Assembly: GCF_052857255.1 (NCBI RefSeq)
Contig: NC_135500.1
Span: 106,387,548 to 106,451,547, forward strand
Direction: 5' to 3'
DNA from: Amblyomma americanum
Taxonomy: Eukaryota; Arthropoda; Arachnida; Ixodida; Ixodidae
Length of the DNA: 64,000 bases
Part shown: positions 47,300 through 59,545 of the stretch, in pieces
How positions within the stretch are numbered: the first letter of the stretch is position 1
How the letters are laid out: each line of letters begins with the position of its first letter
The notes under the pieces: generated by a model
What the model was told of the DNA's origin: nothing
The model's input: only the letters and a program-made list of their open reading frames with translations
Database searches by the model: none
Program-made: the position numbers and the translations under genes

Positions 47300-49480
47300 G
47301 CTCGGTGACGCCAGTGAGCTTTCCCTTTACCAGGCCCAGTGCTGAAGCGCACAAAAAGCAAGCTCGGTCATGCGGAGCTACAAAAGAAAGAGCCAGAATA
47401 AAGACGAGGCAGCTGTGGATCAATTTTGGGTGGTCTTTGGAGCAACGTCCCACTTGCGGAGAGTATCGCCTACGGGCACAGGCTCGAAATAAACCTCGGC
47501 AGCAGCAAATCGCCCGACAAAGAAGACGCGCGTCCAGAAAAAGCGCGCGCCTTATGAGCGACGATTAGGGCGAAACAAAAAAGCGCGCACTCACGCGGCT
47601 GGCCCGCTCGAGTAGCCCGGCGCTTTGGCTTGGTCACGCAAGTGGAGACGATGGAGCCATTTTCATATTTTCCTCTTCCTTCTATTTTTCTTCCTCGTTG
47701 CCGTAGGGGTACTTTACAACGCCAGGAACCCCGCAGGCGGCGAAAAGATGATCGAAACGCCGCGTCGATGCAACGCGCAGGCAGCCGAGAGCGAACGCGA
47801 CTGTCGTCTCCCCCCTTCTCTGCATCTCGAGAGAAAAAGTAACAGAACGGGGACGCTTCGACTTTTTGGGAGCCTTCACTTTGGATTTTTTCCTCTCTTC
47901 TTTCTTCCCCGCAAGTTGAAGCGGCGAGGGAAAGCGGCGAGTAATGATTTAAAGCTCTTCCTCCCTCCCGTCGCGTAAGACACAAAAGTGGAATAGAATA
48001 GGCACGACCAGCACGCACGCAGGTTCACTGCCTCTCCCCATGAGTGCAGGCGTCGAGGGAAAGCAGCTTGTAACGATCTGAAGCTCCTCCTCCACTGTCC
48101 CGTCGCGTAAGACAGGGAAGTGGAATAGAGTAGGCACGACCAGGACGCGGGTTCATTGCCATCAATGTCGTCGAGACTTTTCGCCCCCTTTCTATTCGTT
48201 TCCATTTCCCCTCGCCTTTAGGAACGCAGCGCCGAGTTTTTCGGCAGCAAGGAGGAGTACGCGAAGGGGAGTGCAGTGCCAGACCACCCCGCGCGGCACC
48301 TTCAGTTCATAGCTTTCTACTTTTTCACGATGACGCTGTCTCGTCCATTATTTCGACCGTATGAATCGGCGCGAAAGAAGAACATTAAAAAGAAACGACA
48401 CGACTCGACCCGTCTGGCACGATTGAGTCAGAGACGGCTATAACGGGAAGAACACTATGGCGCACAGATCACATAAGAAGGCCTCCAAAGAATTACGAAA
48501 AAAAATAGGCGCAGAGGAGGAAAAAGAAAGGCCCACAAAACAAGGCCGGACAAGCTAACGAACTCCAGAAAGCGAAACAGGGCTTATGTAGACCGTTTTT
48601 GGGTTCTTATTCGCCCCGTCGGCTCTTTTAATACCGCTCCTTTTCCCCGCTTTATTTTCCACTTTTTCTTTTCTTACTGCTGCTTTTGTTCCTCGCCCAT
48701 TCGGCGGGGCCTCGAATTCGCTGATCCATTTGCGAAGCAAAGAGATGCCAAAAAGGAGCCAGAATGGCGCGCCGTAGTAAGGACGACGGTGATATAGCTT
48801 ACTTGTGCCTTGTGGAACGGCGGCTCGGCTTGGCTAGCGGCGCGTGGTCGGAGAGGGGGACGGCTGCGAGGAGCAGGCGACGAGCACGGCGTTGCGGCGC
48901 CTCGCAAACTGTTGCGCGTACTACACCTGGCAGCGCAGTCGTTCTCTCGGGCCCCTCACCCAGTTGCCCTCCGCTCCTACGCGCTAGTGTCCGCAACGTA
49001 TAACAACGAGCGACTGTAGACGAGGCACAAAAGGGGGGAGGCTCGGCAGTTGTAGTACGTGTGGACGGCCGCGGACGTGATTTCGTGTCGCCTTTGTTGC
49101 TCTTTTCTCTTGGCGCCAAAAACGCGGCAGCATTGTCGTGATATCCCCCCCCCCCTCTCCTTCCTCACCTCCGCTCAGCGCTGTGCAAGACTGGGACGCG
49201 TGATGATACGGCACTGCTTTTGAGAGTGGTGTGCAGTAAGATACGAGAGGGCGTGCGCATCTGCAGCGCTCTTTGGCGAGGAACGGCAGGGGCAGGATCA
49301 CAAGAAAGAAGGAATTGAAAGAAGAGTAGGAAAAGCTCACGGTCTGTTGCGCTCTGCTCAAGTATACTCCAGTTCTAAATAGGTGTACTCGTGAAACGAG
49401 AGGCAGGTACCGCTCTGAGACGAATGGAGGGGCTGTAGACGACTGCTCGTTATGGGAGGTGAAGCCCAATGTTAGAACAC
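47300..49480. other. Extended GC-rich region in intron
   Basis: About 2 kb of raised GC with many CpGs and overlapping frames on all strands (e.g. 182 codons minus 48018-47470; 161 codons minus 49469-48984). Translations are basic or Ser/Pro-rich and domain-free. This could be an internal promoter or enhancer island or GC-rich repeats. Confidence 0.35.
47918..48175. repeat. Tandem duplication, 132-bp period
   Basis: Copy 1 (about 47918-48045) and copy 2 (about 48046-48175) share gcgagggaaagc, aaagctc/gaagctc, cgtcgcgtaagaca, agtggaatag and taggcacgacca in order. The shared gtcgcgtaaga starts at 47970 and again at 48102. The period is a multiple of three. A minus frame of 109 codons (48205-47876) therefore contains two similar peptide blocks (SYATG...F(R/K)SL.AAFPRR). 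There is no other evidence that it is translated. Confidence 0.8.
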
Positions 49481-50275
49481 TTAGATCGTAGGCGATGAAA
49501 CAATGTTCCTGTTCGTTGGTCGCTAACGAAGGTCGGGTCTCGTTTGGCTAGTGAAATTCTGTCAAGGGTCTTGCTGAAGGGCAGTTGTACTCCCGCTTAT
49601 ATAGGATGTAGTGCACGACGCCTGACCCCACTCATATTTTAAGGCGGCGAAATCTGATCTTCATAAATCCAGTGAGTGCACGAGTCTTTTGCAAACTGAC
49701 AGAATGAATCACTCTCAATGGAAAGGATTTGCTGAAACGCGCAATCAACAACCGGAAAAACCTGCGGAATCTGTTCTAAGTATTGTTTTTACCGAAACGA
49801 GAAAAAATAACCTAAAACCAAAGTGAAATCCTGCGAAAAAATCGACTGGAGCAGGGAAGTCCAAGTGAAGCCCTCGTGAACAAAGGAAAGTATCCGCGAC
49901 AGGAAAGGTTTTTGCCATTGTCATTGCCTTCACGAATCCCCACAGTGCCAGCTAGCATTAGAGCTCATACAACTCGGAGAGAGCACTGCGATCACATTTT
50001 TCATTTCGCTTTCCTTATGGCGGAGACGTGGCTTTCCACTTTGAATCAGCAACAACTGACTGCTTCCTTTTATGAAGCTCAAACGCTTGTCTATACGTTT
50101 AACTCCCGTTTATCACTTCATTGATAAGCTAGCACCCGACACCTTTAAGCTACGAGTATCATAAGCTGCTGAGGCGCGAGCAACAACCAAGCAATAGAAC
50201 ATTTCAATAGCCTTGTGACTGCTCTTCCGTGGTTTTTTGCGTTTGAGAACAAGTCCTTTACAAAAATTTCTTTAG

Positions 50276-50513
50276 GCAGTCTATAGGCTATCCATAGACT
50301 TCTGTCAGTAAACTCTATAGACTATCCATATACAAACCGTAGAGAACAATCTATAGGCAACAGAAATCCTATAGACAGTCTACAGACAATCTATAGATTT
50401 ATGGTCATACAGTTTTAGTAAACCTGTCTATAGACAGTCTATAGACTTTCAATCGACAACAAGAAATGTATATAGGAAGGCAATAGTCTATAAGTCTATA
50501 GACTATCTAGAGA
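50276..50513. repeat. Cluster of TCTATAGA-type palindromes
   Basis: At least eight CTATAG cores occur within about 240 bp. Five have the full palindrome TCTATAGA, several extended to AGTCTATAGACT, with variants such as CCATAGACT and TCTACAGAC. Spacing is irregular (about 10-60 bp). It looks like a degenerate foldback or satellite-like repeat in the intron. No coding capacity. Confidence 0.8.
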
Positions 50514-50880
50514 CCATCTCTGTAAGGTTATAGTACGTGCGTGGGAAACTCCCTGTGGGAAAGGCAAGTATGGGTTTCTATCGTGTTGAGCGTGCGGTGT
50601 GATTTCATCAGATATTAAACGCACATAACAAGTGAACGATGCACAATAAGCGGGTCACTTGGAGGAGGTAAACTTTCACTGGTAAGGAAGGTATCCTTGC
50701 TTGTGGCAGCTTGGGAATAATAGAAGGTATAAATTTCTTGCACTGGGATCATAATTCCCCATTAACAAAAGATCAACGACCATGTAGACAATGTCCTTCC
50801 TTTTACACCTTTGGGAACATTCGCCGCAGAATTACATTTTGTAGGACCCGTTGGTTCATGATCCAAGTGAACATGGCGCG

Positions 50881-50969
50881 AAAAAGACACGGTCTTAGGG
50901 AAGGAACGAACAGGACGAGACGAGTGCCGTGTCGTCCTGTTCGTTCCTTCCTTAAGTCCGTGTATTTTT
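50881..50969. mobile_element. Foldback element, 38-bp arms
   Basis: The left arm (50881-50918, containing GGAAGGAACGAACAGGACGA) and the right arm (50932-50969) are reverse complements at 35 of 38 positions, with a 13-nt loop. A transcript of the intron would form a stable hairpin here. Confidence 0.85.
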
Positions 50970-51629
50970 GTGCCGTGTTTACTTTAAGAACATACATGGG
51001 CCACTGAAGTAAGCAAGCGTGATGAAGGAAAAAAAGAGTGCCGAAATAAAAGCCTATTTCTATTTTCCATCACCTATCCTCGAGGTAACCTTTGTGCTAC
51101 TCTCAACTGGTGGCCAGAAGAGACCAGATCATCGACCCTTGAACAGTTTTTCTCCGAGCTATGGCCGTCTGTGCCCAAATTGAGATGGCCCACCCCAGAG
51201 CCAGCCCAGTCTAGTAAGGAAGCAGTCCAGCTGTCCCCTGATGTCATTTCTCGGTATAGATTTCTGATAAACGGAGACTTCACGATCCAGTGAGCAGCAA
51301 TTGAAGCGGCTCGAGTAATTAGCGGCGTACACACCGCATCGGCCCCTCCGACGGGTCTACGGTCTAATTGCGCATTAGCCTTCAGGGAGACCGCAGGGTA
51401 CCGTCTCTGCTCTTCGATAGCCTTTCACTTTCCAGGTGTTGCTTTTGCACACCTTTCCTCGTTTCTTTACATTTCTTTCTCTTCGTTTCAGCGTAGTTAC
51501 ACTCCTGCCAGTTTATTTTACTCTAGCCGATTACGTGAATAATTCTACATATTTCGGCACTCCACTGAAGAGTGCTGTTCCACAGCGTTTTGTGATGTGT
51601 GACAGAAAGCCAGGGCTCAGCCACTAGAA

Positions 51630-52870
51630 AACAGCTTGCAGAACGACAAACACAGGGCGACACCTCTGTTCCCTGCTCGCGCGCAGCTCTTCGAGCCGCC
51701 GAAAGGTTGCGCGCGCTTTTCTTTCGAGGTCACAAGGCTGTTTAGGCGCGAGCCTGGCTCTCTCGGCAGCGGCCGCCGGCGGACGAGAGCGCGCCAGAGG
51801 GCGAGCGCGCTAGCGCCAGCCGCTCTCCTCGTCGCAGCCAAGTTCAAGGACAAGGCCGATCGCTTCGAGAGTTGACGCTCTCCTCGTCGCTGACGGACAG
51901 CATCGGCGCGACCACGCCGCAAGATCGCTCGACGGCGGAGGGGGAAGGTCGGGCGATGAGCGACAAGCGACCGTCGCAGAGGGGACCCCTGGCGGCACAG
52001 CGGGCCTCGCAGACCCCGCCGGGCAGCCGCTTTGCTCTCTGGGAAACGAGGTCGCCGATTCTCCCGCCGCCGCCGTACACGCTCCACTGCTGAGAGACAC
52101 GGATCGACACACGCCAAGATGGCGGAACGGGCCTTCCTTCTGTTTTCGCGCGGGGGGAAGCCAACTCTCGGCCCTTCCAGCGGCCCGGCTAATACGGACG
52201 CCCTCTGTCTCTTGCTTTCTTCTTGGCTGCCACCCCCTCGGTCCTCACTGCGACGACTCCGAAAGCGGGGAGAGCCCGCCAAGACGCGTTTGTCGGTCAA
52301 GGGCTGACTGACCCTTTCTGGCCGCGGGCGAGCGACCAGGAGAGGTCCACTCCGGCGCCTCGTTGTGGTCCGCTTGGCGGCGCTTTCTGCTCCTGGATTC
52401 CGTGCAGCAAAAGCGCACGCTCCGCGGGGTTGCCGCCGTCCGCGCATATCCGCGTGCCTATCGAGCCGACGGCAGAGGCGGGCGCGTTGTTTCGCTTTGA
52501 GGGGGACCGGCGTTCCTCGGGGTGCAGAACAAGTTCGCGCGGGTCGAAATGGAAAAGACACGACGCCGTCTCTTCTGAAGCCGCCGCTGCTCCTTCAGCT
52601 GACCTACAACGGACTGTATTGCCTCTGCCGACACTCACTCTGGGGACTCTTACACGTGTGCGAAGGAGATGCCGCCTATGTTCGGGTGCGGGAGAAGAGC
52701 AGCGAGGGACGGGAAAGGACACGGGCCTCTTCTCGTCGCGAGAGACGGACCTCACGGCGAACTTTCCCAAACGAGGACGCACGAGGGGCGAACAAGGCCT
52801 CGTTGAATGACGGGGCGGACGGGCTGGTCTGTTTGAAAAGCGGATCGCGAGTCTTGTAGTGGGACAGCGA
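51630..52870. other. Large CpG island inside the intron
   Basis: About 1.2 kb of very CpG-dense DNA. Frames of 314 and 237 codons (minus) and 195 and 164 codons (plus) all overlap, the signature of a stop-poor GC-rich tract rather than of a gene. The translations are Arg/Ala/Ser/Pro-rich and domain-free. An AAGATGGCGGA motif lies at 52116-52126. The island may hold an alternative or unrelated promoter. Confidence 0.5.
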
Positions 52871-54170
52871 ACAAGCCTCTCGACGGTTTCTTTCACTGCC
52901 GAATTGTTGCGACGATGACAGGGTAAAGCCCACGCGGCGAGAAGACGTCCTCGAGAGGTGCTTGTGCTCGCGATGGCTGGAGAGATACTTTGGAACGGGG
53001 AGGCCCACACGACTCCTATAATGCATTAGCTACGGGCTCTACCTCTGTCGAAACGCTTTCTTTTCTAGGCGGCAGCCAAGAAAAAGTGCTGATAATGAAA
53101 AAGAGTGCATTAGTAAGGCTTACTGCTTAGTCGCACAGTAAGATAATGTGTCATTCACGAAACACGTCCCAAATTTATCGGGTGAAGGAAATCAGCAGAT
53201 AATTCAGAAACACTTACTATGCTAGGAAAATGAAATTAACACTGGACGACGCGGAAGTTAATTAAGTAGTAATTCTGTAGCCGAGGTAGGTTAATTACGA
53301 AAGCCGCCGCTCTTACATGCGGACTACCGATGAAAGTGCTTCGTCAGATAAAATCAAACATAAAATTATTTTACATCTGCCAACCAAAACATGCTCTTTT
53401 TGATTCAGTTTTGAACACTCCCCCTCACATTTCCTTTTTGCAATATCGCTGTTGAACATTTGGGAAATGCTTAGTTCTATGAAATGTACATTTCTTTACG
53501 AAGAAGCCAAGGGTAAGACGTAAGCGCTCTGAAAATACAAAGAATGCCTTCGCCATGGATCATTATTGCAAGTGTGCATCTGAAAAAAGCCCTCAGGCGA
53601 ACTAACACTTGTCGGACTGATTAGGTGCGCGAAATACCGTTGCTTCTGATTGAGATGTATTTTCTTAGTAAAGTGGCTTGGACTGGCAGAAGGGTTACTG
53701 GAGAGCGGGAGTAAGCTAGCCAAACGTCAAGAATTCCATGCAAATTATACCCATAGCAACCTAAACACCCACTTGCTACAGGCAGCGAAATGAGTGCGGC
53801 GCTACCATGCGAGACATTCATGCGAGACAGCAGCAAGGGAACACAATGGCGCCCTAAAATAGATGTGGAGATCAAATCTAATATCCGGTTTCTACATTGG
53901 AAAAACAGCAGAAATATACGTCAGAAGCAGTCATGAAAGGAGACATGACACGTGAAAAAAATTCTGCGAGCGCTGTAAGGCCTCGAAAGTATAGCAGCAC
54001 GAGCCGACACGAGGAAAGTGTACTTTAAACGACATGACAGACTCTTGAGCGAATACAAAAGTCCAGTATAATAGGTGGCGTTGGATTCCCTAGATGCTTT
54101 TTCAGTTCTGACAGCGCCCTAACGGGGCAAGCATTGAAGTCGAGGCGAAATTGTTCACGAGAGGCTAATA

Positions 54171-54392
54171 ATGGGAGAATCCCGACACCTTGCTGGCATG
54201 CACATGGTTAGGCAGTTTGAACAGTATAGTGAGGTGCAAAAGAATGCTCAGGAAATTAGCAGCAAAGAAAGAACTCTTTCACCAGAGGAACACAGCCAAT
54301 GCAAACATCACAGGGAGCAGTGCGAGTTCCTGAGAGAGAACATAACCGGCAGCGAAAGCATATCGTTCCTGGGAACCACAGAAAGCAAATGA
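54171..54392 (+). other. Unrecognised 73-codon open frame
   Basis: An ATG-initiated frame rich in Glu, Gln, Ser and His (e.g. QFEQYSEVQKNAQE, LSPEEHSQ) with helical-looking character, ending at a normal stop, in otherwise AT-rich intron DNA. It could be a remnant of a mobile-element protein or chance. No family is recognised. Confidence 0.2.
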
Positions 54393-54999
54393 AATTGTAG
54401 AGGGGGAGCCAGTATTCAGGGCTAGTCAACTAAAGAAGAAGTTATTGATAGCTAAACAGCAGCTTAACATGTTTGCACAATATGTTAGACAAGGGAGAGC
54501 TTCACGCGTCTTTCGCATCCTAACAATGAAATAAGTAAGCCGCACATCTAAAATGTTATTCGTCGCCCCCCTGCTCTTCAGTTGCCTTAAAGGGTTCAGC
54601 TACTTTAGCACAGTTATATAGGTAAGGAAATAAACATATCCGGGAAAGACCAGTGCTCGCTACGTTACTCTTATGACAACACCTTTCTCAAAGAAAAGTG
54701 CGAGAACCTATCGTCACAAACTACTGTATGACCTCAAGATGTGCAACAAACGGTCACGAAGTCAAAAACTGAGGATCCCCTAGATATTCGAGTCAGTGAC
54801 TGGCTCAATGGCAATGCCGAAAACTGGGCGCATACAAAAAAAAAGTGAACAGAGAGCGAGAGAATGCATGAAACCCTTCATAGTTTTCCATTTCCTGTGA
54901 AAGTGAGGAACAAAGAAAATAAAACAAAGAGTGTACGAAAAAGAAGTTTCGACGGTGAAGAGGGGAAAGTGGGGAGGGGTGTGCTGGAGAGGAACAGAT

Positions 55000-57060
55000 C
55001 AAAATTCAATGAGGTCCTCGTGTCGCATATTGCCGTTCACTTTTTCCCCGTCTTTTTTCCCCGAAGGCGGCGCACCAATTTTCCTCTGGATTCTCTTCTC
55101 GGCAGACACCAGTGACGGAAAGCGAAAAGCAAAAGAAGAAGAAAACGAAAGCGGGTGAAATAAGCTCGACGCGTCACGCATTGTTGCCCCCATACGGCTC
55201 CAGGTGATTGGAAGCGCGTGCGCAGCGTCGGCGCGGCAACTCTTCTCAAGTCGTTGACCCAGTGCCGAGACGACGCCGAAGGGTGAGCATTCGGGGACCC
55301 GCGCGTACGGCTTTTGGAAGAAGCGTCGCTCCAAGTTTCGACAGGCCTGCGCGACTTCCTCGAAGCAGGGCATCTGCGGGGTCTCGAACGCGAAAGAAAA
55401 CAAGAGCAAAAAAAAAAAAAAACTAATCACCTGACAGGCCGCTATAGTGTTCGTGATTCCTTCTTCATAGCGGCGCCAGTCGAGGAACTGAACTGACTCG
55501 TCCTTCCCCTGTGGAATGCGACTGATATAAATACGGCTGACGCAGCGTTACAGATGCAGCATATAGCGGTTTCGGCGCGCGCCACAGGACCGAGGTGCCT
55601 CTGCAGTGAAAGCCGATAAACTGGTTTTTTTGTTGGCGCTCCACCGGCATTGATGCCAGGTTATATTTCCTTTCTTGACTTTGTTGTTTGGTGGCGGAAG
55701 GAGCGGCGGGAGTTTTTCTTAGCGCGTTCATTCTAACAAGACGCGGAAGCGGGGCAGCACTACCACTGCAACTGCAACGTCCAGAGAGCGGCGGACGTGT
55801 GGAAAGTGCGGACGGCGAAGCCGACTAAACGGGTTTCTTGGTTTTCACTAAGCCGGCGCGCAACGCCCCTATCTGCAGCGCAGGGAACCCCTTCCTGCTT
55901 TACTTTCTTTTCACCTGATACGCATTCGGTGCACACAACGCGAGCCAGGGAGACCGTCGACAGGAAGGATATGCCGTGGATATAGGCGGAGGAGAAAGTC
56001 GCTCGCCGGGCCCTTGCTCCGCTTAAGCCGGTCGTGTCTGACACTTCCTTACTCGGGTTTACTTGTTTCATTTTGGTTCAATCGTTTCCCTTTCCATTTC
56101 TAGTCACCTGCACAACACTCAGAAGAGTAGATTTCGCAGTGAGAGGGAAAAGCCTCCACGGGGTAGCAGCGGTTTTGCACAGTACTCTCTCACCTTTGGA
56201 GCCCGTACCCGGCGCGCCTCTTTTTGCGAGTCATAACGAAATGCTTAGAGAATATCTAGGGCAGAGTGCGGACGCAGACTTTCCAGCTGAGGCTCTCTCC
56301 AGATCTACGGACAAGGCAGTGAGCTGGAGGGGGGGACTGACAGAGACCGTCAGTGAAAGCGCTCTCCACTTCATCGTTGCCACTTCACGTCAAGCGCAGT
56401 AATGACAGCGCGGTCGGGAATAGCAACGTCGAACAAAACAAAAAAACAAATGCGGCAACTGCGAGAATGGCGGCAGTCGGCGACGAGCGACAGGCTGCCC
56501 CTGAAGAGCGGTCGTTCGCTCCTTTCAATGACCATCATTAAAGGCCACGGAGAAGGGAGATTCGAAGCCGGTCGGGAGAGGAGCGCAGCGCTGATTGCTC
56601 CGTGAGCGTTTCTGGCAGTTGCCGTCGCTTTCTCGCTCGCAGCAGCGTCGGCAGGCCGTCATAAGTGCGCGCGCGTCCGTCACCCGGGGCGAGCCAGGAG
56701 GTCAGGCAATCATCGGGACCGCAGGAGCCGATCTCTCTTGCTCTCGCTTGTCACTCGCTAGAGCTGTCCAGTGCACAGCAGCACTGTCTCAAGAGACCAC
56801 GAAGAAGACCCGGTACAACACCACGCCGCCCGCATCGTCACTGGAGACAGGGACGAGCTGGACGGCCAAGTCACGCGCTCATGGTCACGAGTCGCATTTG
56901 CATTGGGGTGAACAGTGCGTCAAGGACCTCTCAGGCTTTCGCCTTGAACGTGTCCCCCCTCGGTGCTTGTCTCTAATGTGTGTCTTTTCATTTTTTGGCA
57001 TGAACTTGTTTGATTAAATTGTACGCGCTGCAGTTATCCCGACATGATGATGATGGTGGT
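55000..57060. other. Moderately GC-rich intronic region
   Basis: Alternating GC-rich blocks with frames of up to 143 codons (minus 55430-54999; plus 56595-57017). No domains, no clear exon borders. A (gat)n(ggt)n-like short repeat lies at 57042-57066. Confidence 0.35.
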
Positions 57061-58743
57061 GGTGATGAAGTCCTGGGGTGATGTGGGTTTTGGCGCTGAA
57101 CGACGCGATGACCAGAAAGCTTGTGAAATTGCGGTGCGCCGCTCAGCCATCTCGCCAGCGCGGAATGATATTGGCGAACTGTGGTTCCTGAAACTGAAAG
57201 AAGTGAGAAAGAAACTTTTACAGACGGATAAAGCGAATGATGATGCGCTGTGGCCACACCGCAGCTGTCTCAAGGTGTGACTGCACACTGCTCGCACCAA
57301 CCATAAATCTAGTTGTACGAACGGAACAACAGGTTCTTCATCTCATGGACATTCTGCACGCAGGCAGTCTAAGCTACCACTGATTTATGACACTATACTC
57401 TCGCCAGCGCCACTTGCACAGCCTTTTTCACAGGCCTTAGCTCCACGCTGTTAGGATCAGGAAATCAAGAAATTCATTCGGCTAGGCCCACCAAGGAGGT
57501 AGGGCAGTAAGAATACTTTAAATGTTAAAGGAAATAAACGTCACTAATGCTTGAGGTACTTTATCAATTGATGCAATAACCTTCCGGAGTCTGAAAATCG
57601 ATTTATAGCTAGAAGGCTTTTTGCTTACACTCTCTACAACAACGAGTTCCAAGGAGTGACAGGGAGCAGTATAGTGTTTCCACGGTTCTAATCTGCCAAG
57701 CGGAAATAAGCGCCGCAGGAACTCCAAACCACTCTTTTCCTTTTCAATCGAGAAGAAAGCAGCTGTTAATATGAAACATCTGAAAGATGAACTCCTGTAT
57801 TCTCGATGGCTAACAGTACGCTCAGGGCATACAGAACGTAGAGCGCATTTTCCGGAACATGCGAGCCGAAGGCAACTACTCAATTGAGAAAATTCTCACA
57901 GCGTGAAGAGCGCAATAGAGGCACACAATGACGGAATAATGCAGTTTTTGCGGAAGTTGGACAGGCCTCACTCCGACTAAGGTCAGAGTGCCACCTGTAC
58001 TCAACGCACAGATGCTACCGTTTAGCACATTGACGGCACCAGTTGAAAGAAATGTATATGGGTGAAATGATGCGGTTGAGGGATGAGAAGGGAGAAAATG
58101 CTCCAAATTAAAGAACATGAAGCTGAATAAACATGGCTGCAGCGGAAACTTTTACAGGAAATTTTCTCAACTTCAAGGTCTCAAATCCAGGGGCTGAGTA
58201 TGCATTCTGCCTTCAGACACAGACAGAAAGCCACAGCCCATATAACTTAAAATGTCGCGCGTAATATTAATCGTCTCACAATTTAGGAGGCTCATTTTGA
58301 TAGTATCGAATCAGCTAGTTGGATAAACATTCGCCCATCGATAGCAAACACTAAAAAAGCTATGCATTGCAGAGACACTTGGCTACAATTGTCCAGTAAA
58401 CAATGCGCACTCATTCTAGGACGGCCTTTTGTGTAAAGTGGTGCCTGCTTGGAACTGGCACATTAATTACCTGCTGCGTGCTAACTACGAGGCAGTGCAG
58501 CGGCTACTGAGCAATTTAAGCAGCTAGTCAAAAAATTCTCGAAAATATATTACCCACTATGCCACCCATTGGCCACCCCGTTAGCTGCCGTACTCAAGGA
58601 AGCAGTACCATGGGGTTTAAAACGCGCCCCTAGTTTCTTGCCACTAGTTTACACGCACAAGAAAGAGTGGCGACTCTGATATCCCGACCGTTGCAATGGT
58701 CGCCGGGCTAGCCACAACGAATCGGCAGCGAGAGAGTACTCAC

Positions 58744-59276
58744 GGAACGGGCACTTCGACGGGCTTCTTGACGATGATCTCCTTGAAGACGGGCACCTTG
58801 ACGGGCACGGCGACGGGCTTGGGCACGTGGATGATCTTGTGCACGGGGACAGGCACCAGCTTGGGCACCTTGACGGGCACGGGCACCGGCACCACTCGCG
58901 GTACCGGCACGTGCTTGTAGATGGGCACCGGCTGGTGCTTGATGACCGGCACCGGCACGCCCACGCTCACGTAGTGAGGCACGGGCACGGGCTTGGGGAC
59001 TGGGATGTATTTGGCCACGGGCACCAGCTTGGGGATCTTCTTGATGACGGGCACCCTGACTGGCACGGGTACTGCGTGCGGCACGTGGACCACGTGTGGC
59101 ACGTGGATCACCTTGGGCACCGGGAAGGGCTTGGGCACCGGAACCGGGTGCGGGTATGGGACCACCTTGTGCACCAGCTTGACGATCTCGTCCGGCTTCC
59201 AGGGCTGGTGGTAGCCGGCCATGGCCGCGCCCAGTAGGCAGGCCAGCACGCCCAGACACGCGGCTGCGCTCCTCAT
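58744..59276 (-). CDS. Secreted Val/Pro-rich structural (cuticular-type) protein, first coding exon
   Basis: The ATG at 59276-59274 opens a hydrophobic signal peptide with a likely cut after ...GAAMA (residue 20), followed by GYHQPWKPDE. Residues 31-178 are low complexity, built from VPVP, PKPxPVP, KVPxLVPVP, HVPH and VKVP units with many Lys and His and few acidic residues. There is no chitin-binding R&R consensus. The exon continues unbroken to a minus-strand donor, GTT CC|GTGAGT, at 58744/58743. The start is preferred because an acceptor (CAG at 59290-59288) lies 11 bp upstream and the ORF upstream of it is intronic. Known relatives: low-complexity cuticle proteins of chelicerates and insects act as extracellular matrix components. 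This exon joins in phase with 41249-41048 for a 244-residue product. Codons are strongly GC-rich. A Gly/His-rich plus-strand frame opposite it is a shadow. Confidence 0.9.
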
Positions 59277-59287
59277 CTTCTCAGCTC
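59277..59287 (-). other. 5' UTR part of exon 2
   Basis: Eleven bases (gagctgagaag) between the splice acceptor and the ATG. The purine-rich context with A at position -3 is compatible with initiation. Confidence 0.6.
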
Positions 59288-59545
59288 CTGCACGAGACAC
59301 AGCACCCAGCACGGCTCAGAGCGTGGCACCATCATCTGCTCAGCCAACCACCACGGCCGAGACTCCGCGAGGGCCCGTGGGCCTGCGCGGGGTTCGAGCC
59401 GCGGGCTCGCACCCTGCCCACCCCCACCCAGCACCCCCCGTGGAGATCACTTTCGCTTCTTGGTCGTCCCGACGTGCGTGTGTATATCCAGAGGGGCGCT
59501 GTGCGGGCGAATTCCGAGGCGCTGGCAGCGGAAGGGGCCACTCAC
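59288..59545 (-). other. Predicted first intron, 258 bp
   Basis: On the minus strand a donor ACG|GTGAGT (59545-59540) pairs with an acceptor gtgtctcgtgCAG (59290-59288). Both are close to consensus. Confidence 0.6.

Larger units (their letters stand above)
41250..58743 (-). other. Predicted 17.5-kb intron of the structural-protein gene
   Basis: It is bounded by a minus-strand donor C|GTGAGT (58743-58738) and an acceptor with a polypyrimidine stretch and CAG (41252-41250). The phase is conserved across it. No further VP-rich or Gly-rich exon was seen inside. It contains a G17 run (41681-41697), a SINE, tandem duplications, a foldback, palindrome clusters and several CpG-rich islands, listed separately. 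The rest is ordinary non-coding DNA. Very long introns are usual in tick genes. Confidence 0.6.

Noticed and set aside
51617..53010. Minus frames of 314 and 237 codons
   Set aside because: Lie in a CpG island where several frames are open at once. The translation is Arg/Ala/Pro-rich with no recognisable family.
58827..59237. Plus-strand 136-codon Gly/His/Asp-rich frame
   Set aside because: Exact antisense of the Val/Pro-rich exon. The minus strand has signal peptide, start context and splice sites.
58708..59259. Second minus frame of 183 codons (Gly/Ala/Arg/Gln-rich)
   Set aside because: Out-of-frame shadow of the same repetitive exon, with no signal peptide or matching downstream exon.
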